Position numbers and translations under genes: made by a program | Part shown: positions 44,911-56,424 of the stretch, piece by piece | Position numbering within the stretch: position 1 is the first letter of the stretch | Layout of the letters: every line of letters begins with the position of its first letter | Assembly (NCBI GenBank): GCA_016195805.1 | Contig: JACPYT010000006.1 | Location: 1 to 64,000 of the forward strand | Origin: Hydrogenophilales bacterium | Lineage (GTDB): Bacteria; Pseudomonadota; Gammaproteobacteria; Burkholderiales; Thiobacillaceae | Length of the DNA stretch: 64,000 nt | Direction of reading: 5' to 3' | Notes under the pieces: generated by a model | Told to the model about the DNA's origin: nothing | The model's database searches: none | The model's input: only the letters and a program-made list of their open reading frames with translations

Positions 44911-45545
44911 CAGGGCACAGGCGTGGGCGGAGAGGGGACGGCAGGCGCATCGAACGACCAGGCGTGCCAGGGGGTGACCAGGTCCCAGCGGTCGCCGCCC
45001 ACCGCGCCGATGGACAGTGGCTTGGGCAGCTGCGAGGTGTCGAGCCGCAGGCGCAGGCGCGCGTCGTAGCGTTTGCCCGTCACGAGCGCGCCGCGCTCCA
45101 GCACCTGCCACGCGTCCACCCGTCCCAGCATGGCCAGCGCCTCGCCGAGGGTGGCGGCGGTGCGGGTGGTGTAGCCGGTTTCGACCACATAGCGTCGCAG
45201 CAGCAGATGGTAATAAATCCGCATCTTGCGTACGGGTTCGGCAAGGGTTTCGTCAAACCACCAGTTACGCGGCCGGGTCAGTTCCAGCTCGAGCAGAAAA
45301 TACAGGTTGATGCCCCGGTTGAGCGCGTCCTCCAGCGTGGGGTTGAGCACGATGTTGACATCGCCATCCAGCACATAGCCTTGCGGGGTGGCATGGATGG
45401 CTGCCTGGCTGACCACGCTCCTGTCGCTGGCCAGCGCGCCGCCCGCGACCGTCAGCCAGAAGCCCAGCAACAGCCCGGCCAGCCAGCGGATGGCAGGGTC
45501 ACGTCTTGCGCAACAGGGCGTAAAAGAAGCCATCATGTTCGGCAT
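44910..45545 (-). CDS. DUF4390 exported protein
   Basis: About 211 residues with an N-terminal hydrophobic segment (WLAGLLLGFWLTVAGGALA), then a conserved YVLDGDVNIVLNPTLEDALNRG stretch typical of DUF4390. The gene always sits between rsmB and ntrY in Betaproteobacteria, so it may relate to the sensor's periplasmic input; no function is known. The start overlaps the end of rsmB; Met at 45545, 45536 and 45533 are alternatives without clear SD. Confidence 0.85.
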   Translation of the reverse strand: MPNMMASFTPCCARRDPAIRWLAGLLLGFWLTVAGGALASDRSVVSQAAIHATPQGYVLDGDVNIVLNPTLEDALNRGINLYFLLELELTRPRNWWFDETLAEPVRKMRIYYHLLLRRYVVETGYTTRTAATLGEALAMLGRVDAWQVLERGALVTGKRYDARLRLRLDTSQLPKPLSIGAVGGDRWDLVTPWHAWSFDAPAVPSPPTPVP

Positions 45546-46824
45546 CAGGCAACAGCGATCCGTCTGACAAAGGTTCTGGAAGCGTGCAACGTTCGGCGCC
45601 GTCTGGATGACGCATCAGGAACGCACGCACCTGCCCCTCGTTTTCTTCATGGAATATCGAGCAGGTGGCGTAAAGCAATGTACCACCCGGGGCCAGCAGC
45701 CGCCAGAGCGCATCCAGCATAACGGCTTGTTGCGCGGCAAATTGAGCGATGTCCTCGGGACGGCGCAGCCACTTGATGTCGGGGTTGCGGCGCACCACCC
45801 CGGAGGCGCTGCACGGCACGTCGGCCAGAATCCGGTCGAACGGCTGGCCGTCCCACCAGCGCTCGGGATGCGCGGCATCGCCCTCAACCAGGGTGGCGGC
45901 GAGATGCAGCCGGTCGAGATTTTCCTGCACGCGCGCCAGCCGGGTGGTGTCGACGTCGAGCGCGATCAGGTCCACTGCGATTGAATTGGATGCGGCGCGC
46001 TCCAGGATATGGCCGGTCTTGCCGCCGGGCGCCGCGCAAGCATCGAGTACCCGCAAGGGGTACGCCGTCAGACACTCGCCCTGCGGGCGGTCTTGGCGCA
46101 GCTCCCGCTCAACCGGCCCGGGAATGAGCAGGCGCGCCGCCCACTGCGCGCCTGCGTCCTGCACCGATACATGACCTTCATCGAAGCCGGGCAGGCTGTG
46201 CACCGGCACCGCCTTGTCCAGGGTGACGGCGTCCGGGCCGGTTTGATGCGCGGGCAGGCCAGCCTCGTTGAGACGCCGCAGGTAGCTTGAGACGTCGCCG
46301 TGGCGGCCATTGACGCGCAGGGTGAACGGCGGGTGCAGCAGGCTGGCCTCGAGGATGCCCTGCCAGTGCTGCGGGTACTCGGCTTTCAGTTTGTCGATCC
46401 ACCAGTCGGGATGCGACCAGTGCGCGGACGGCTGGGCGTCGACGATGGCGTCCAGTTCGGCCCGGCGGCGCTGGAAATTGCGCAGCACCGCATTGGCCAG
46501 TCCGCGACGCCAGCCCTGGCCGGCCGCGGTGACGGCGTTGTGGACCACGGCATGGGCGGGGGCGCGAGTGTAGGCCAGCTGATACAGCGCCACGCGCAGC
46601 AGCCAGCCCAGTTGCGGGTCGGTCAGCGGGCGTTCCAGCAGCGCGGCCAGCCAGGCGTCGAGGCGGCCCAGCTGGCGCAGGCTGCCGTAGACGATGTCCT
46701 GCAGCGCGCCGCGCTCGCCCGGCGTGTGCAGTTGCTGGAGGCTGTGCGGCAAGACCTGATGCAGGGCCGCGCCAGTGAGGATCTCTTCCAACGTGCCGGC
46801 TGCCAGTTTCTGCAGCTTACGCAT
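45499..46824 (-). CDS. rsmB: 16S rRNA (cytosine(967)-C(5))-methyltransferase RsmB
   Basis: 441 residues: NusB-like N-terminal domain (LPHSLQQLHTPGERGALQDIVYGSLRQL) and a Rossmann methyltransferase domain. SAM loop VLDACAAPGGKTGHILE, catalytic Cys motif ADVPCSASGVVRRNPDIKW and second Cys in LLYATCSIFHEEN. Methylates C967 of 16S rRNA. Part of the def-fmt-htpX-rsmB block. Confidence 0.95.
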   Translation of the reverse strand: MRKLQKLAAGTLEEILTGAALHQVLPHSLQQLHTPGERGALQDIVYGSLRQLGRLDAWLAALLERPLTDPQLGWLLRVALYQLAYTRAPAHAVVHNAVTAAGQGWRRGLANAVLRNFQRRRAELDAIVDAQPSAHWSHPDWWIDKLKAEYPQHWQGILEASLLHPPFTLRVNGRHGDVSSYLRRLNEAGLPAHQTGPDAVTLDKAVPVHSLPGFDEGHVSVQDAGAQWAARLLIPGPVERELRQDRPQGECLTAYPLRVLDACAAPGGKTGHILERAASNSIAVDLIALDVDTTRLARVQENLDRLHLAATLVEGDAAHPERWWDGQPFDRILADVPCSASGVVRRNPDIKWLRRPEDIAQFAAQQAVMLDALWRLLAPGGTLLYATCSIFHEENEGQVRAFLMRHPDGAERCTLPEPLSDGSLLPDAEHDGFFYALLRKT

Positions 46825-46905
46825 CGAAGGAAAACCCGGGGGATGTCTGCTGATTCATCGAATTACGCCGCGGCTGGGAGCGGCGGATGATAGCAGGCCG
46901 CACGG

Positions 46906-47757
46906 TCAAGCCGAGCGGCGCATCTGCAACAGCCGCGCGACACGTTCCTCGGTGGCGGGGTGGGTGGAAAACAGCCCGGCCAGTCCACCCCCGGACAGCG
47001 GGTTGATGATCATCATCTGCGCCGTTTCGGGATGGGCTTCCGCCGTCGGCAACGGCAGGCCCTTGGCGTAGGCTTCGATCTTCCGCAATGCGTTGGCCAG
47101 CGCCTGCGGGTCGCCGGAAATTTCGGCACCGCCGGCGTCGGCGCCGAATTCGCGGGCACGTGAAATCGCCATCTGGATCAGCATCGCCGCAATCGGCGCG
47201 ACGATCATGATCGCCATCGCCAGCAGCGGATTGGCCTGGCGTCCCTCGCTATCACGCCCGCCGAACAACATCCCGAAGTTGGCCAGCGCCGAGATCGCGC
47301 CGGCGATCGATGCCGACACCGTGGAAATCAGGGTGTCGCGGTTTTTCACGTGGGTGAGTTCGTGCGCCATCACCCCGCGCAGTTCGCGCTCGGTGAGCAG
47401 CTGCATGATGCCGGTGGTGGCCGCCACCGCAGCATGCTCCGGGCCGCGGCCGGTGGCAAACGCGTTCGGCTGCGCCTCGTCGATGACATACACGCGCGGC
47501 ATCGGCAGCCCGGCCCGCGCCGCCAGCTCGCGCACCAGTGTGTAGAAATGGCCGCCGCTGCCGGCGTCCACTTCACGTGCGTGGTACATGGCGAGCACCA
47601 TCCGGTCGGAATTCCAGTACGCGAACAGGTTCATGCCGGCGCCGAACAGCAGCGCGATCAGCATGCCCTGGGCGCCGCCGATGGCCGCACCGATGGCACC
47701 GAACAGCGCGATGATTCCAGCGAACAGAATGGAGGTTTTGACCCAGTTACCGAACAT
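46906..47757 (-). CDS. htpX: Membrane protease HtpX (M48B)
   Basis: 283 residues with two N-terminal and two central hydrophobic segments. The zinc motif HELTH lies at residues 132-136. HtpX degrades damaged inner-membrane proteins together with FtsH. The order def-fmt-htpX-rsmB is conserved in this class. Confidence 0.95.
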   Translation of the reverse strand: MFGNWVKTSILFAGIIALFGAIGAAIGGAQGMLIALLFGAGMNLFAYWNSDRMVLAMYHAREVDAGSGGHFYTLVRELAARAGLPMPRVYVIDEAQPNAFATGRGPEHAAVAATTGIMQLLTERELRGVMAHELTHVKNRDTLISTVSASIAGAISALANFGMLFGGRDSEGRQANPLLAMAIMIVAPIAAMLIQMAISRAREFGADAGGAEISGDPQALANALRKIEAYAKGLPLPTAEAHPETAQMMIINPLSGGGLAGLFSTHPATEERVARLLQMRRSA

Positions 47758-47824
47758 GCATAGCTCCTAGCAGACGCCCGCAGGCGCGTCGACGAGCGTT
47801 AGATGGGGGTGGGCCGCGCAGGTT

Positions 47825-48745
47825 TCAATGACCGAGCCGGGTACCCGGCGGCAGCTGCCGCCCGGTGAGAAACGCGCCGGCGCCCATCCGCTTGCTGCCC
47901 GCCGGCTGGATTTCCTGCAGGGCCAGCGCGCCGCTGCCACAGGCGACGACCAGCTGGTCCGCTTCGGCGCGCAGGACCTCGCCCGGAATCCCCAAGCCCG
48001 GCACAGGCTGTGCGGCCCAGATTTTCAGCGGCGCGCCGTCCAGCAGCGTCCACGCGCCGGGCACCGGATTGTAGGCACGCACGGCACGCGCAAGCGCCTC
48101 TGCAGGCTGGCTCCAGTCCAGCTGCGCCTCGTCCTTGCTGAGCTTGGCCGCATAGGTGGCCTGTGCCTCGTCCTGCGCCACCGGAACGAGCGTCGAGTAG
48201 TTCGCCAGCGCCGCGACGATGGCGGACGCGCCGGCTGCGGCCAGCGCGTCGTGCAGGCTGGCCGCGGTGTCGCTGTCGCGGATCGACAGCACCGTTTTTG
48301 ACAGCATCGCCCCGGTATCGAGCCCGGCATCCATCTGCATGATGGTGATGCCGGTTTCCGCGTCGCCCGCCAGAATCGCCCGCTGGATCGGCGCCGCGCC
48401 GCGCCAGCGCGGCAACAGCGAGGCATGGATGTTGAGGCAGCCGAAGCGCGGCAGGTCCAGCACGACTTGCGGCAGGATCAGGCCATATGCTGCGACCACC
48501 ATGACGTCGGCGTCCGCAGCCCGCAATTCGTCCTGCGCCTCGGGGGATTTCAGGCTTGGCGGCTGGGACACCGGCAAGCCGCGCGCCAGCGCAGCCTGCT
48601 TGACCGCGCTGGGCGTGAGCTTCATGCCGCGCCCGGCCGGGCGGTCGGGCTGGGTCAGCACCAGAACGATGTCATGCCCGGCGTCCGCCAGGGCATCGAG
48701 CGCTGCCGCCGCGAACGGCGGCGTGCCGGCAAACAGGATGCGCAC
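47825..48745 (-). CDS. fmt: Methionyl-tRNA formyltransferase
   Basis: 306 residues beginning VRILFAGTPPFAAAALDAL; the formyltransferase signature with HASLLPRWRGAAPIQRAI (N, H and D active-site region) is clear, and a C-terminal OB-like domain follows. Formylates initiator Met-tRNA using 10-formyl-THF. GTG at 48745 chosen because it starts at the conserved position and lies 8 bp after the def stop. Confidence 0.95.
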   Translation of the reverse strand: MRILFAGTPPFAAAALDALADAGHDIVLVLTQPDRPAGRGMKLTPSAVKQAALARGLPVSQPPSLKSPEAQDELRAADADVMVVAAYGLILPQVVLDLPRFGCLNIHASLLPRWRGAAPIQRAILAGDAETGITIMQMDAGLDTGAMLSKTVLSIRDSDTAASLHDALAAAGASAIVAALANYSTLVPVAQDEAQATYAAKLSKDEAQLDWSQPAEALARAVRAYNPVPGAWTLLDGAPLKIWAAQPVPGLGIPGEVLRAEADQLVVACGSGALALQEIQPAGSKRMGAGAFLTGRQLPPGTRLGH

Positions 48746-48753
48746 CGGTAAAC

Positions 48754-49287
48754 TCAGAGCGAGGCGCGCACCGGCGCGGCGTCCGGCCGGTGTTCGCGCG
48801 CCTGCTTCAGGAGCTTGGCCTTGATGCGGTTGCGCTTGAGGCTGGACAGGTAATCGACGAACACCTTGCCCTTCAGATGATCCATCTCGTGCTGGATGCA
48901 CACGGCCAGCAGGCCGTCGGCGTCGAGTTCGAACGATTTGCCGTCGCGGCCGAGGGCACGCACCGTGACACGTTCGGCGCGTGTCACCTTGTCGAAGATT
49001 CCCGGCACCGACAGGCAGCCTTCCTCGCTCTCCTCGGTTCCGGACTGGGCGACGATTTCCGGGTTGATGAACACCCGCAGCTGGTCATGGGTTTCTGACA
49101 CGTCGATGACGATGACGCGCTCGTGCACGTCGACCTGCGTCGCGGCCAGCCCGATGCCGGGCGCGGCGTACATGGTTTCGGCCATGTCGTCGACCAGCTT
49201 GCGGATGCGATCGTCCACTGCCTTCACCGGCCTGGCGACGGTGTGCAGGCGCGCATCGGGATAATGCAAAATGTCGAGTCGGGCCAT
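48754..49287 (-). CDS. def: Peptide deformylase
   Basis: 177 residues with all three motifs: GIGLAATQ (45-51), EEGCLS (metal ligand Cys91) and HEMDH (His133, Glu134, His137). Removes the N-formyl group from nascent chains, complementing Fmt just downstream. Divergent from the LysM gene. Confidence 0.97.
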   Translation of the reverse strand: MARLDILHYPDARLHTVARPVKAVDDRIRKLVDDMAETMYAAPGIGLAATQVDVHERVIVIDVSETHDQLRVFINPEIVAQSGTEESEEGCLSVPGIFDKVTRAERVTVRALGRDGKSFELDADGLLAVCIQHEMDHLKGKVFVDYLSSLKRNRIKAKLLKQAREHRPDAAPVRASL

Positions 49288-49446
49288 AAAAAGTCTGCGA
49301 ATTGAATGGGCTGGACGCGCACTTTGATGCAGAATCTGCGTTTAGTTGCGCACAACCCTAAATATAAGGCGGCGGATAGCCGTAAGCTAAGCGCACAGTA
49401 TATTTTCAACGCAAAATTAGACAAGGTCTAAATGGAGGGTTCCCCC

Positions 49447-50646
49447 GTGCGTCAACTCGTTGTTTCGCTTGCCCTGTTGCTGGCTGCCGCTCCCGCGCTG
49501 GCCGATACCCTTAAATTGCAGGAGAACGCGCCGGACAAGTACGTCGTGGTCAAAGGCGATACGCTGTGGGACATTTCCGGCAAGTTTCTCAAGGACCCGT
49601 GGCGCTGGCCGCAGATCTGGAAAATGAATCGCGCGGAAATCAAGAACCCGCACTGGATCTATCCGGGCGACATGATCGTGCTCGACCGCAGCGGCAAGGA
49701 GCCTCGCCTGTCGCTGGTCAAGGGCGACAAGGGCGGCATGGAGACCGTCAAGCTGTCGCCCGGCGTGCGCGCAACCGAGATCGGCAACGATGCGATTCCC
49801 TCCATTTCCATCCGGGTGATCCATCCTTTCCTGTCGCAGCCGCGCGTGGTGGCCAAGGGGGCACTCGATGACGCACCCTTCATCCTGGGTAGCAACGACG
49901 AGCGCGTGGTACTGGGTGCCGGTGACGATGCCTATGCCACCGGCGGCAAGCCCGGCGTCACCCGCTGGAACGTGCTGCGCCCGGGCAAGGCCCTGAAAGA
50001 CCCGGAAACCGGCGAAGTGCTGGGCTATGAAGTCGAATACCTGGGCGACGCCCGCACGCTGGCGGAAGGCGCGCCGCAGAAAATCCGCATCACCCAGTCG
50101 GTGCGGGAAATCCTGCCCAAGGACAAGCTGGTGGAGGCGGACAACAGCACCCCCTTCGAATACATTCCGCATGCACCGGAAAGCAAGATCAGCGGCCGCA
50201 TCATTTCGGCCTACGGCGGACTGTCCGACAGCGGCCGCTACCAGACCGTGGTGATCAACCGCGGCAGCCGCGACGGCCTCGAGCCCGGCCATGTGCTGGC
50301 GGTATACCGCGAAGGCAAGGCAGTGACGCTCAGCCGCGACGAAAAGGAGCGCATGGCCTGGGTCAAGGAAAAGGCCACGGGCATTCCCGACGGCGGTGCC
50401 TGGCTCTACAACGACGTGCGCTGTCTGAAGGAAAACAGCAAGGCCACCTACGATCAGGTTGCCGACGTGCGCAACTCCTTCCGCAGCACCTGTCTCGGCA
50501 ACAGCAGCGACCGTTCCGTCAAGCTGCCCGATACCCGCAGCGGACTGGTGATGGTCTACCGGGTGTATGACCGCGTGTCCTACGCGCTCATCATGCAGTC
50601 CAACGGACCGGTCTACCTGCTCGACAGCGTGAAAAATCCTGATTGA
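49447..50646 (+). CDS. LysM-domain exported protein
   Basis: 399 residues. Signal peptide (MRQLVVSLALLLAAAPALA), then one LysM domain (YVVVKGDTLWDISGKFLKDP...NPHWIYPGDMIVL, about residues 33-80) with the family's typical WxWPQIWKMN insertion, then a 300-residue C-terminal region of unknown fold. Probably a periplasmic peptidoglycan-binding protein. The GTG at 49447 is the start: GGAGGG lies seven bases upstream, and the ATG at 49432 would put that SD inside the gene. Always upstream of dprA in this class. Confidence 0.87.
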   Translation: MRQLVVSLALLLAAAPALADTLKLQENAPDKYVVVKGDTLWDISGKFLKDPWRWPQIWKMNRAEIKNPHWIYPGDMIVLDRSGKEPRLSLVKGDKGGMETVKLSPGVRATEIGNDAIPSISIRVIHPFLSQPRVVAKGALDDAPFILGSNDERVVLGAGDDAYATGGKPGVTRWNVLRPGKALKDPETGEVLGYEVEYLGDARTLAEGAPQKIRITQSVREILPKDKLVEADNSTPFEYIPHAPESKISGRIISAYGGLSDSGRYQTVVINRGSRDGLEPGHVLAVYREGKAVTLSRDEKERMAWVKEKATGIPDGGAWLYNDVRCLKENSKATYDQVADVRNSFRSTCLGNSSDRSVKLPDTRSGLVMVYRVYDRVSYALIMQSNGPVYLLDSVKNPD

Positions 50647-51761
50647 ACGCACTTGACCCCTGGCTGCGCCTCGCCCTCGTACCGGGGGTCGGCAACACCA
50701 GCCTGATCCGCCTGCTCACGGCCTTCGGTTCTCCGGAGGCCGTTTTGTCGTCCGGCCGCAGCGCGCTGGCGCCCCACCTCACGCCCGCCCAGTGCGACGC
50801 CTTGCTGGCCGAACCCGACGCTGCGCAACTGGACGCCGCCCAGACCTGGCTCGCCCAGCCCGGCAACAGCTTGATGACGCTGGCGGACACGGACTACCCC
50901 AAGGCCCTGCTCGAGATCGCCGATCCGCCGGCCATACTGTATTGCAAGGGCCTGCGCAGCCTGCTGAGCCAGCCCGCACTCGGCATCGTCGGCAGCCGCA
51001 ACGCCACCCCGCAGGGGGTGCGCGATGCCGAAGCCTTCGCCCACTCCCTGTCGGATGCCGGACTCACCATCGTCAGTGGACTCGCCCTCGGCATCGACGC
51101 GGCAGCGCATCGGGGCGGGCTGGCCGGGGCAGGCTCCAGTGTTGCCATCATCGGCACCGGGCTCGATCGCATCTATCCCGCGCGCAACAAGGCGCTGGCC
51201 CACCAGCTGGCCGAACGCGGGCTGATCGTGTCGGAGTTTGCGCTCGGCACGCCACCCTTGCCCGGCCATTTCCCGCGCCGCAACCGGCTCATCAGCGGCT
51301 TGAGTCGCGGCGTGCTGGTGGTGGAAGCCGCGCCCGACAGCGGCTCGCTCATCACGGCACGAGTGGCCACCGAACAGGGGCGCGAAGTGTTCGCCATTCC
51401 CGGTTCGATCCATTCGCCGCTGGCGCGAGGCTGCCACGCGCTGATCAAGCAGGGCGCCAAGCTGGTCGAGTCCGCTGCCGACATCCTCGACGAACTGGCC
51501 TGGCAGCAGCGGCTGGCCCCGCCTGTGCTGCGCCAAGACCACCCGCAGGGTGAGTGTCAGGCGGCGTACCCCTCGCGGGTGCTGCCCGAAACCCGGCCCG
51601 ACCCGGTGCTGGCCGCGCTGGACGGCGCCCCGACCACGCTCGACACGCTGGCGCAAAGAACCGGGTTGACGCTGGATGCGCTTTCAGCGAAGCTGTTGAC
51701 GCTAGAACTGGATGGGCTGATTGCTTCCTTGCCCGGCGGGCGCTACCAAAAAATTCACTGA
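50643..51761 (+). CDS. dprA: DNA processing protein DprA
   Basis: 372 residues: N-terminal helical domain, the Rossmann-like DprA core (LGIVGSRNATPQGVRDAEAF, VSGLALGIDAAAHRG, VIGTGLDRIYPARNK), and a C-terminal winged-helix-like domain. Loads RecA on incoming single-stranded DNA during natural transformation. TTG start at 50643 overlaps the LysM stop. Confidence 0.93.
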   Translation: MNALDPWLRLALVPGVGNTSLIRLLTAFGSPEAVLSSGRSALAPHLTPAQCDALLAEPDAAQLDAAQTWLAQPGNSLMTLADTDYPKALLEIADPPAILYCKGLRSLLSQPALGIVGSRNATPQGVRDAEAFAHSLSDAGLTIVSGLALGIDAAAHRGGLAGAGSSVAIIGTGLDRIYPARNKALAHQLAERGLIVSEFALGTPPLPGHFPRRNRLISGLSRGVLVVEAAPDSGSLITARVATEQGREVFAIPGSIHSPLARGCHALIKQGAKLVESAADILDELAWQQRLAPPVLRQDHPQGECQAAYPSRVLPETRPDPVLAALDGAPTTLDTLAQRTGLTLDALSAKLLTLELDGLIASLPGGRYQKIH

Positions 51762-51765
51762 CACT

Positions 51766-52212
51766 ATGCTCGACATTCTGGTTTACCTGTATGAAAGCTT
51801 CCGCATGGCGGAGCTGGCACCCGACCGCGACGCGCTGGAAAAGCGCCTGTTTGCCGCCGGGTTTGAAGAGTCCGACATCAACGCCGCGCTGGACTGGTAC
51901 GCCAATCTGACCGGCAGCGCCACCCACGAACGGCTTGCGCTGGCCTACGACCGCCACTACGCCGCCGAGGAACTCGAGCGCCTGAACGACGCCTGCCGCA
52001 GAGAACTGACCTATCTGGTGAGCGCGCAGGTGCTCGATCCCGAATCGCGCGAATGGGTCATTTCCGGCCTGATGGCGCTGGGCGGCGAGGACATCGAGCC
52101 CGACCACGTGCGCTGGATGACGCTGATCGTTCTGTGGAGCCGCGGCCTGATCGAACATTTCACGCATCTGGAAGACATGCTGTTGAATCACGAGCCGGGA
52201 CGTCTACATTAA
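51766..52212 (+). CDS. smg: Smg family protein (DUF494)
   Basis: 148 residues, beginning MLDILVYLYESF and containing LYLVSAQVLDPESREWVISGLMAL-type conserved stretches (seen as LTYLVSAQVLDPESREWVIS). Acidic and helical, function unknown. Sits between dprA and topA, as in most Beta- and Gammaproteobacteria. The ATG at 51766 is 4 bp after dprA. Confidence 0.92.
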   Translation: MLDILVYLYESFRMAELAPDRDALEKRLFAAGFEESDINAALDWYANLTGSATHERLALAYDRHYAAEELERLNDACRRELTYLVSAQVLDPESREWVISGLMALGGEDIEPDHVRWMTLIVLWSRGLIEHFTHLEDMLLNHEPGRLH

Positions 52213-52218
52213 TTACTC

Positions 52219-54782
<2,564 letters not shown>

Positions 54783-54786
<4 letters not shown>

Positions 54787-55181
54787 GCACGCCGCCCCGG
54801 CTGCTCATGCTCAATGCCTTCATCGGCACGGCAGGCTACAAAAAGCTCTATCAGGAACTGGGATACAGTGTTGTCGCCGAATGGTCGGAACGCAAGGCCA
54901 TCAGCCTGGTGCGCAAATCCCCGCCTGCCGTCATCGTCGCGGACTTCTATCACCAGACGGATTTCCGCGACCGGCTGTCCAACCTCGAATCGCTGCTGGC
55001 CGCCGCGCAGGCTTCGCCCGCTACCCGGATCCTCGTGTTATATGAAGCGGCCCATCAGGCCGCGCTCGACAAGGTCAGTACCCGCCTGCGCATCGACGCC
55101 GCCTTGACGCTGCCGGTGCAGGAAGACCGGTTGCGGGCTACGCTGCTGACTTGGCTGGAAAACGTGCCGGCGTCGATTTGA
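54783..55181 (+). CDS. Hypothetical protein, possible receiver-like fold
   Basis: 132 residues, start overlapping the topA stop. Alternating beta/alpha pattern (PPRLLMLNAFIG, AVIVADFYHQTDF, RILVLYEAAHQ, DAALTLPVQEDRLRATLLTWL) resembles a receiver or Rossmann-like domain, but no phospho-acceptor Asp in the usual context is obvious. Function not assigned; coupled to topA by translation. Confidence 0.72.
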
Positions 55182-55298
55182 GACGCCACCTGGCAATCAT
55201 TCCGGCGTTCTGATTTGTGGGAACCGCCGGTCTGACACCCGGTCTTCTTGGCGTGCGTTTACCAAGGCACTCACTCATCCCGAGGCAAGGAGCATTAC

Positions 55299-55715
55299 AT
55301 GAACCCAGTCACCCTGAATGGCAGCTGCCTGTGTGGTGCCGTCCGCTATGAAGTCAGCGGCGATCCGCAACGCTTTTATCACTGCCACTGTTCGCGCTGC
55401 CGCAAGTCTTCTGGAACCGGACATGCGACGAACCTGATGCTGACCGACGCAAAACTTGTCTTCTCACGTGGCGAGTCTCTGCTGAAACGTTACAAGGTCC
55501 CGGAGGCCGAGCGATTCACTCGGCAGTTTTGTGGCGAATGCGGCAGCTCGGTGGCGCGCTTCGTGCCCGAGATTGATGCCGTAATCGTGCCCGCGGGCTC
55601 GCTTGACTGCGCGGCGCCCATCCAGCCGCAAGCGCGTATTTTCTGGGACTCGCGTGCGGAGTGGTCGTGTGGCGATGCGCCATTGCCGCGGCATGCGGAA
55701 TATCCGGCGTCATGA
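55299..55715 (+). CDS. GFA family glutathione-dependent aldehyde-activating-like protein
   Basis: 138 residues with the CxxC-rich zinc site of the GFA family: GSCLCGAVRYEV, HCHCSRCRKSSG and FCGECGSS. Family members resemble formaldehyde-activating enzyme but most are of unknown substrate. AAGGAG lies before the ATG at 55299. It stands alone; no formaldehyde dehydrogenase is adjacent. Confidence 0.9.
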   Translation: MNPVTLNGSCLCGAVRYEVSGDPQRFYHCHCSRCRKSSGTGHATNLMLTDAKLVFSRGESLLKRYKVPEAERFTRQFCGECGSSVARFVPEIDAVIVPAGSLDCAAPIQPQARIFWDSRAEWSCGDAPLPRHAEYPAS

Positions 55716-55788
55716 AATTCCTGGCCATATCCGGCAGCCGTCGCGCGCTTGGCACCGCCTGGTATGGTTGTTCCCCATTAAAGAACGG

Positions 55789-56274
55789 TCACATTGCCTG
55801 GATTGGCAATGCGGTCGTGTCGACTACCCGGCGCAGCACGAAACTGGAATGCACCCCTGTCACGCCAGGGATGCGAGTAATGTGGTTCAGTAGCAGCTCC
55901 TGATAGGCCTCCATGTCGCGCACAACGACCTTGAGCTGGTAATCGGCCGCCTGTCCTGTGATGAGCAGGCATTCTATGACTTCCGGAATATTTCCGACCG
56001 CCGCCTCGAGACCCTGGAAGCGCTCCGGCGTGTGCTGGTCCATGGAGATGTGAATCAATGCCATCAGGCTCAGGCCGAGCGCCTTGGCATCGATCAGTGC
56101 GCGGTAACCGGCAATGATCCCCGCTTCTTCCAGTGCGCGAACCCGGCGCAGGCAAGGCGACGGCGACAAGCCGATGCGGTCGGCGAGTTCCTGGTTGCTT
56201 AAGCGTCCGTTCTCCTGCAGCTGGCGGAGAATCTCCAGATCATAACGGTCGAGTTCCATTGAATTGCCACTCAT
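55789..56274 (-). CDS. Lrp/AsnC family transcriptional regulator
   Basis: 161 residues: N-terminal helix-turn-helix (LDRYDLEILRQLQENGRLSNQELADRIGLSPSP) and a C-terminal RAM domain (DYQLKVVVRDMEAYQELL). Divergent from leuA, with a perfect palindrome between them, so regulation of leuA is likely. ATG at 56274 or 56259 are both plausible. Confidence 0.9.
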   Translation of the reverse strand: MSGNSMELDRYDLEILRQLQENGRLSNQELADRIGLSPSPCLRRVRALEEAGIIAGYRALIDAKALGLSLMALIHISMDQHTPERFQGLEAAVGNIPEVIECLLITGQAADYQLKVVVRDMEAYQELLLNHITRIPGVTGVHSSFVLRRVVDTTALPIQAM

Positions 56275-56307
56275 TTTAATGGATTGGCATAATATATCCA
56301 TAATACT

Positions 56308-56325
56308 TAATCTGTCGGCAGATTA
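56308..56325. promoter_or_regulatory. Palindrome between lrp-type gene and leuA
   Basis: TAATCTG and CAGATTA are perfect inverted 7-mers around TCGG, 99 bases before the leuA start and 34 bases upstream of the regulator start. The surrounding sequence is AT-rich compared with the genes, as expected of a promoter. Candidate operator for the adjacent Lrp-type regulator. Confidence 0.5.
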
Positions 56326-56424
56326 TGCCGCCCCCCATTCATTTTACAGGCAACTTCGCAATCATTTGCCGCGCCTTCGCAGTTATTCTGTCTCCAGCAA
56401 AAACGAACCTCCTGGAGGCCTGAA

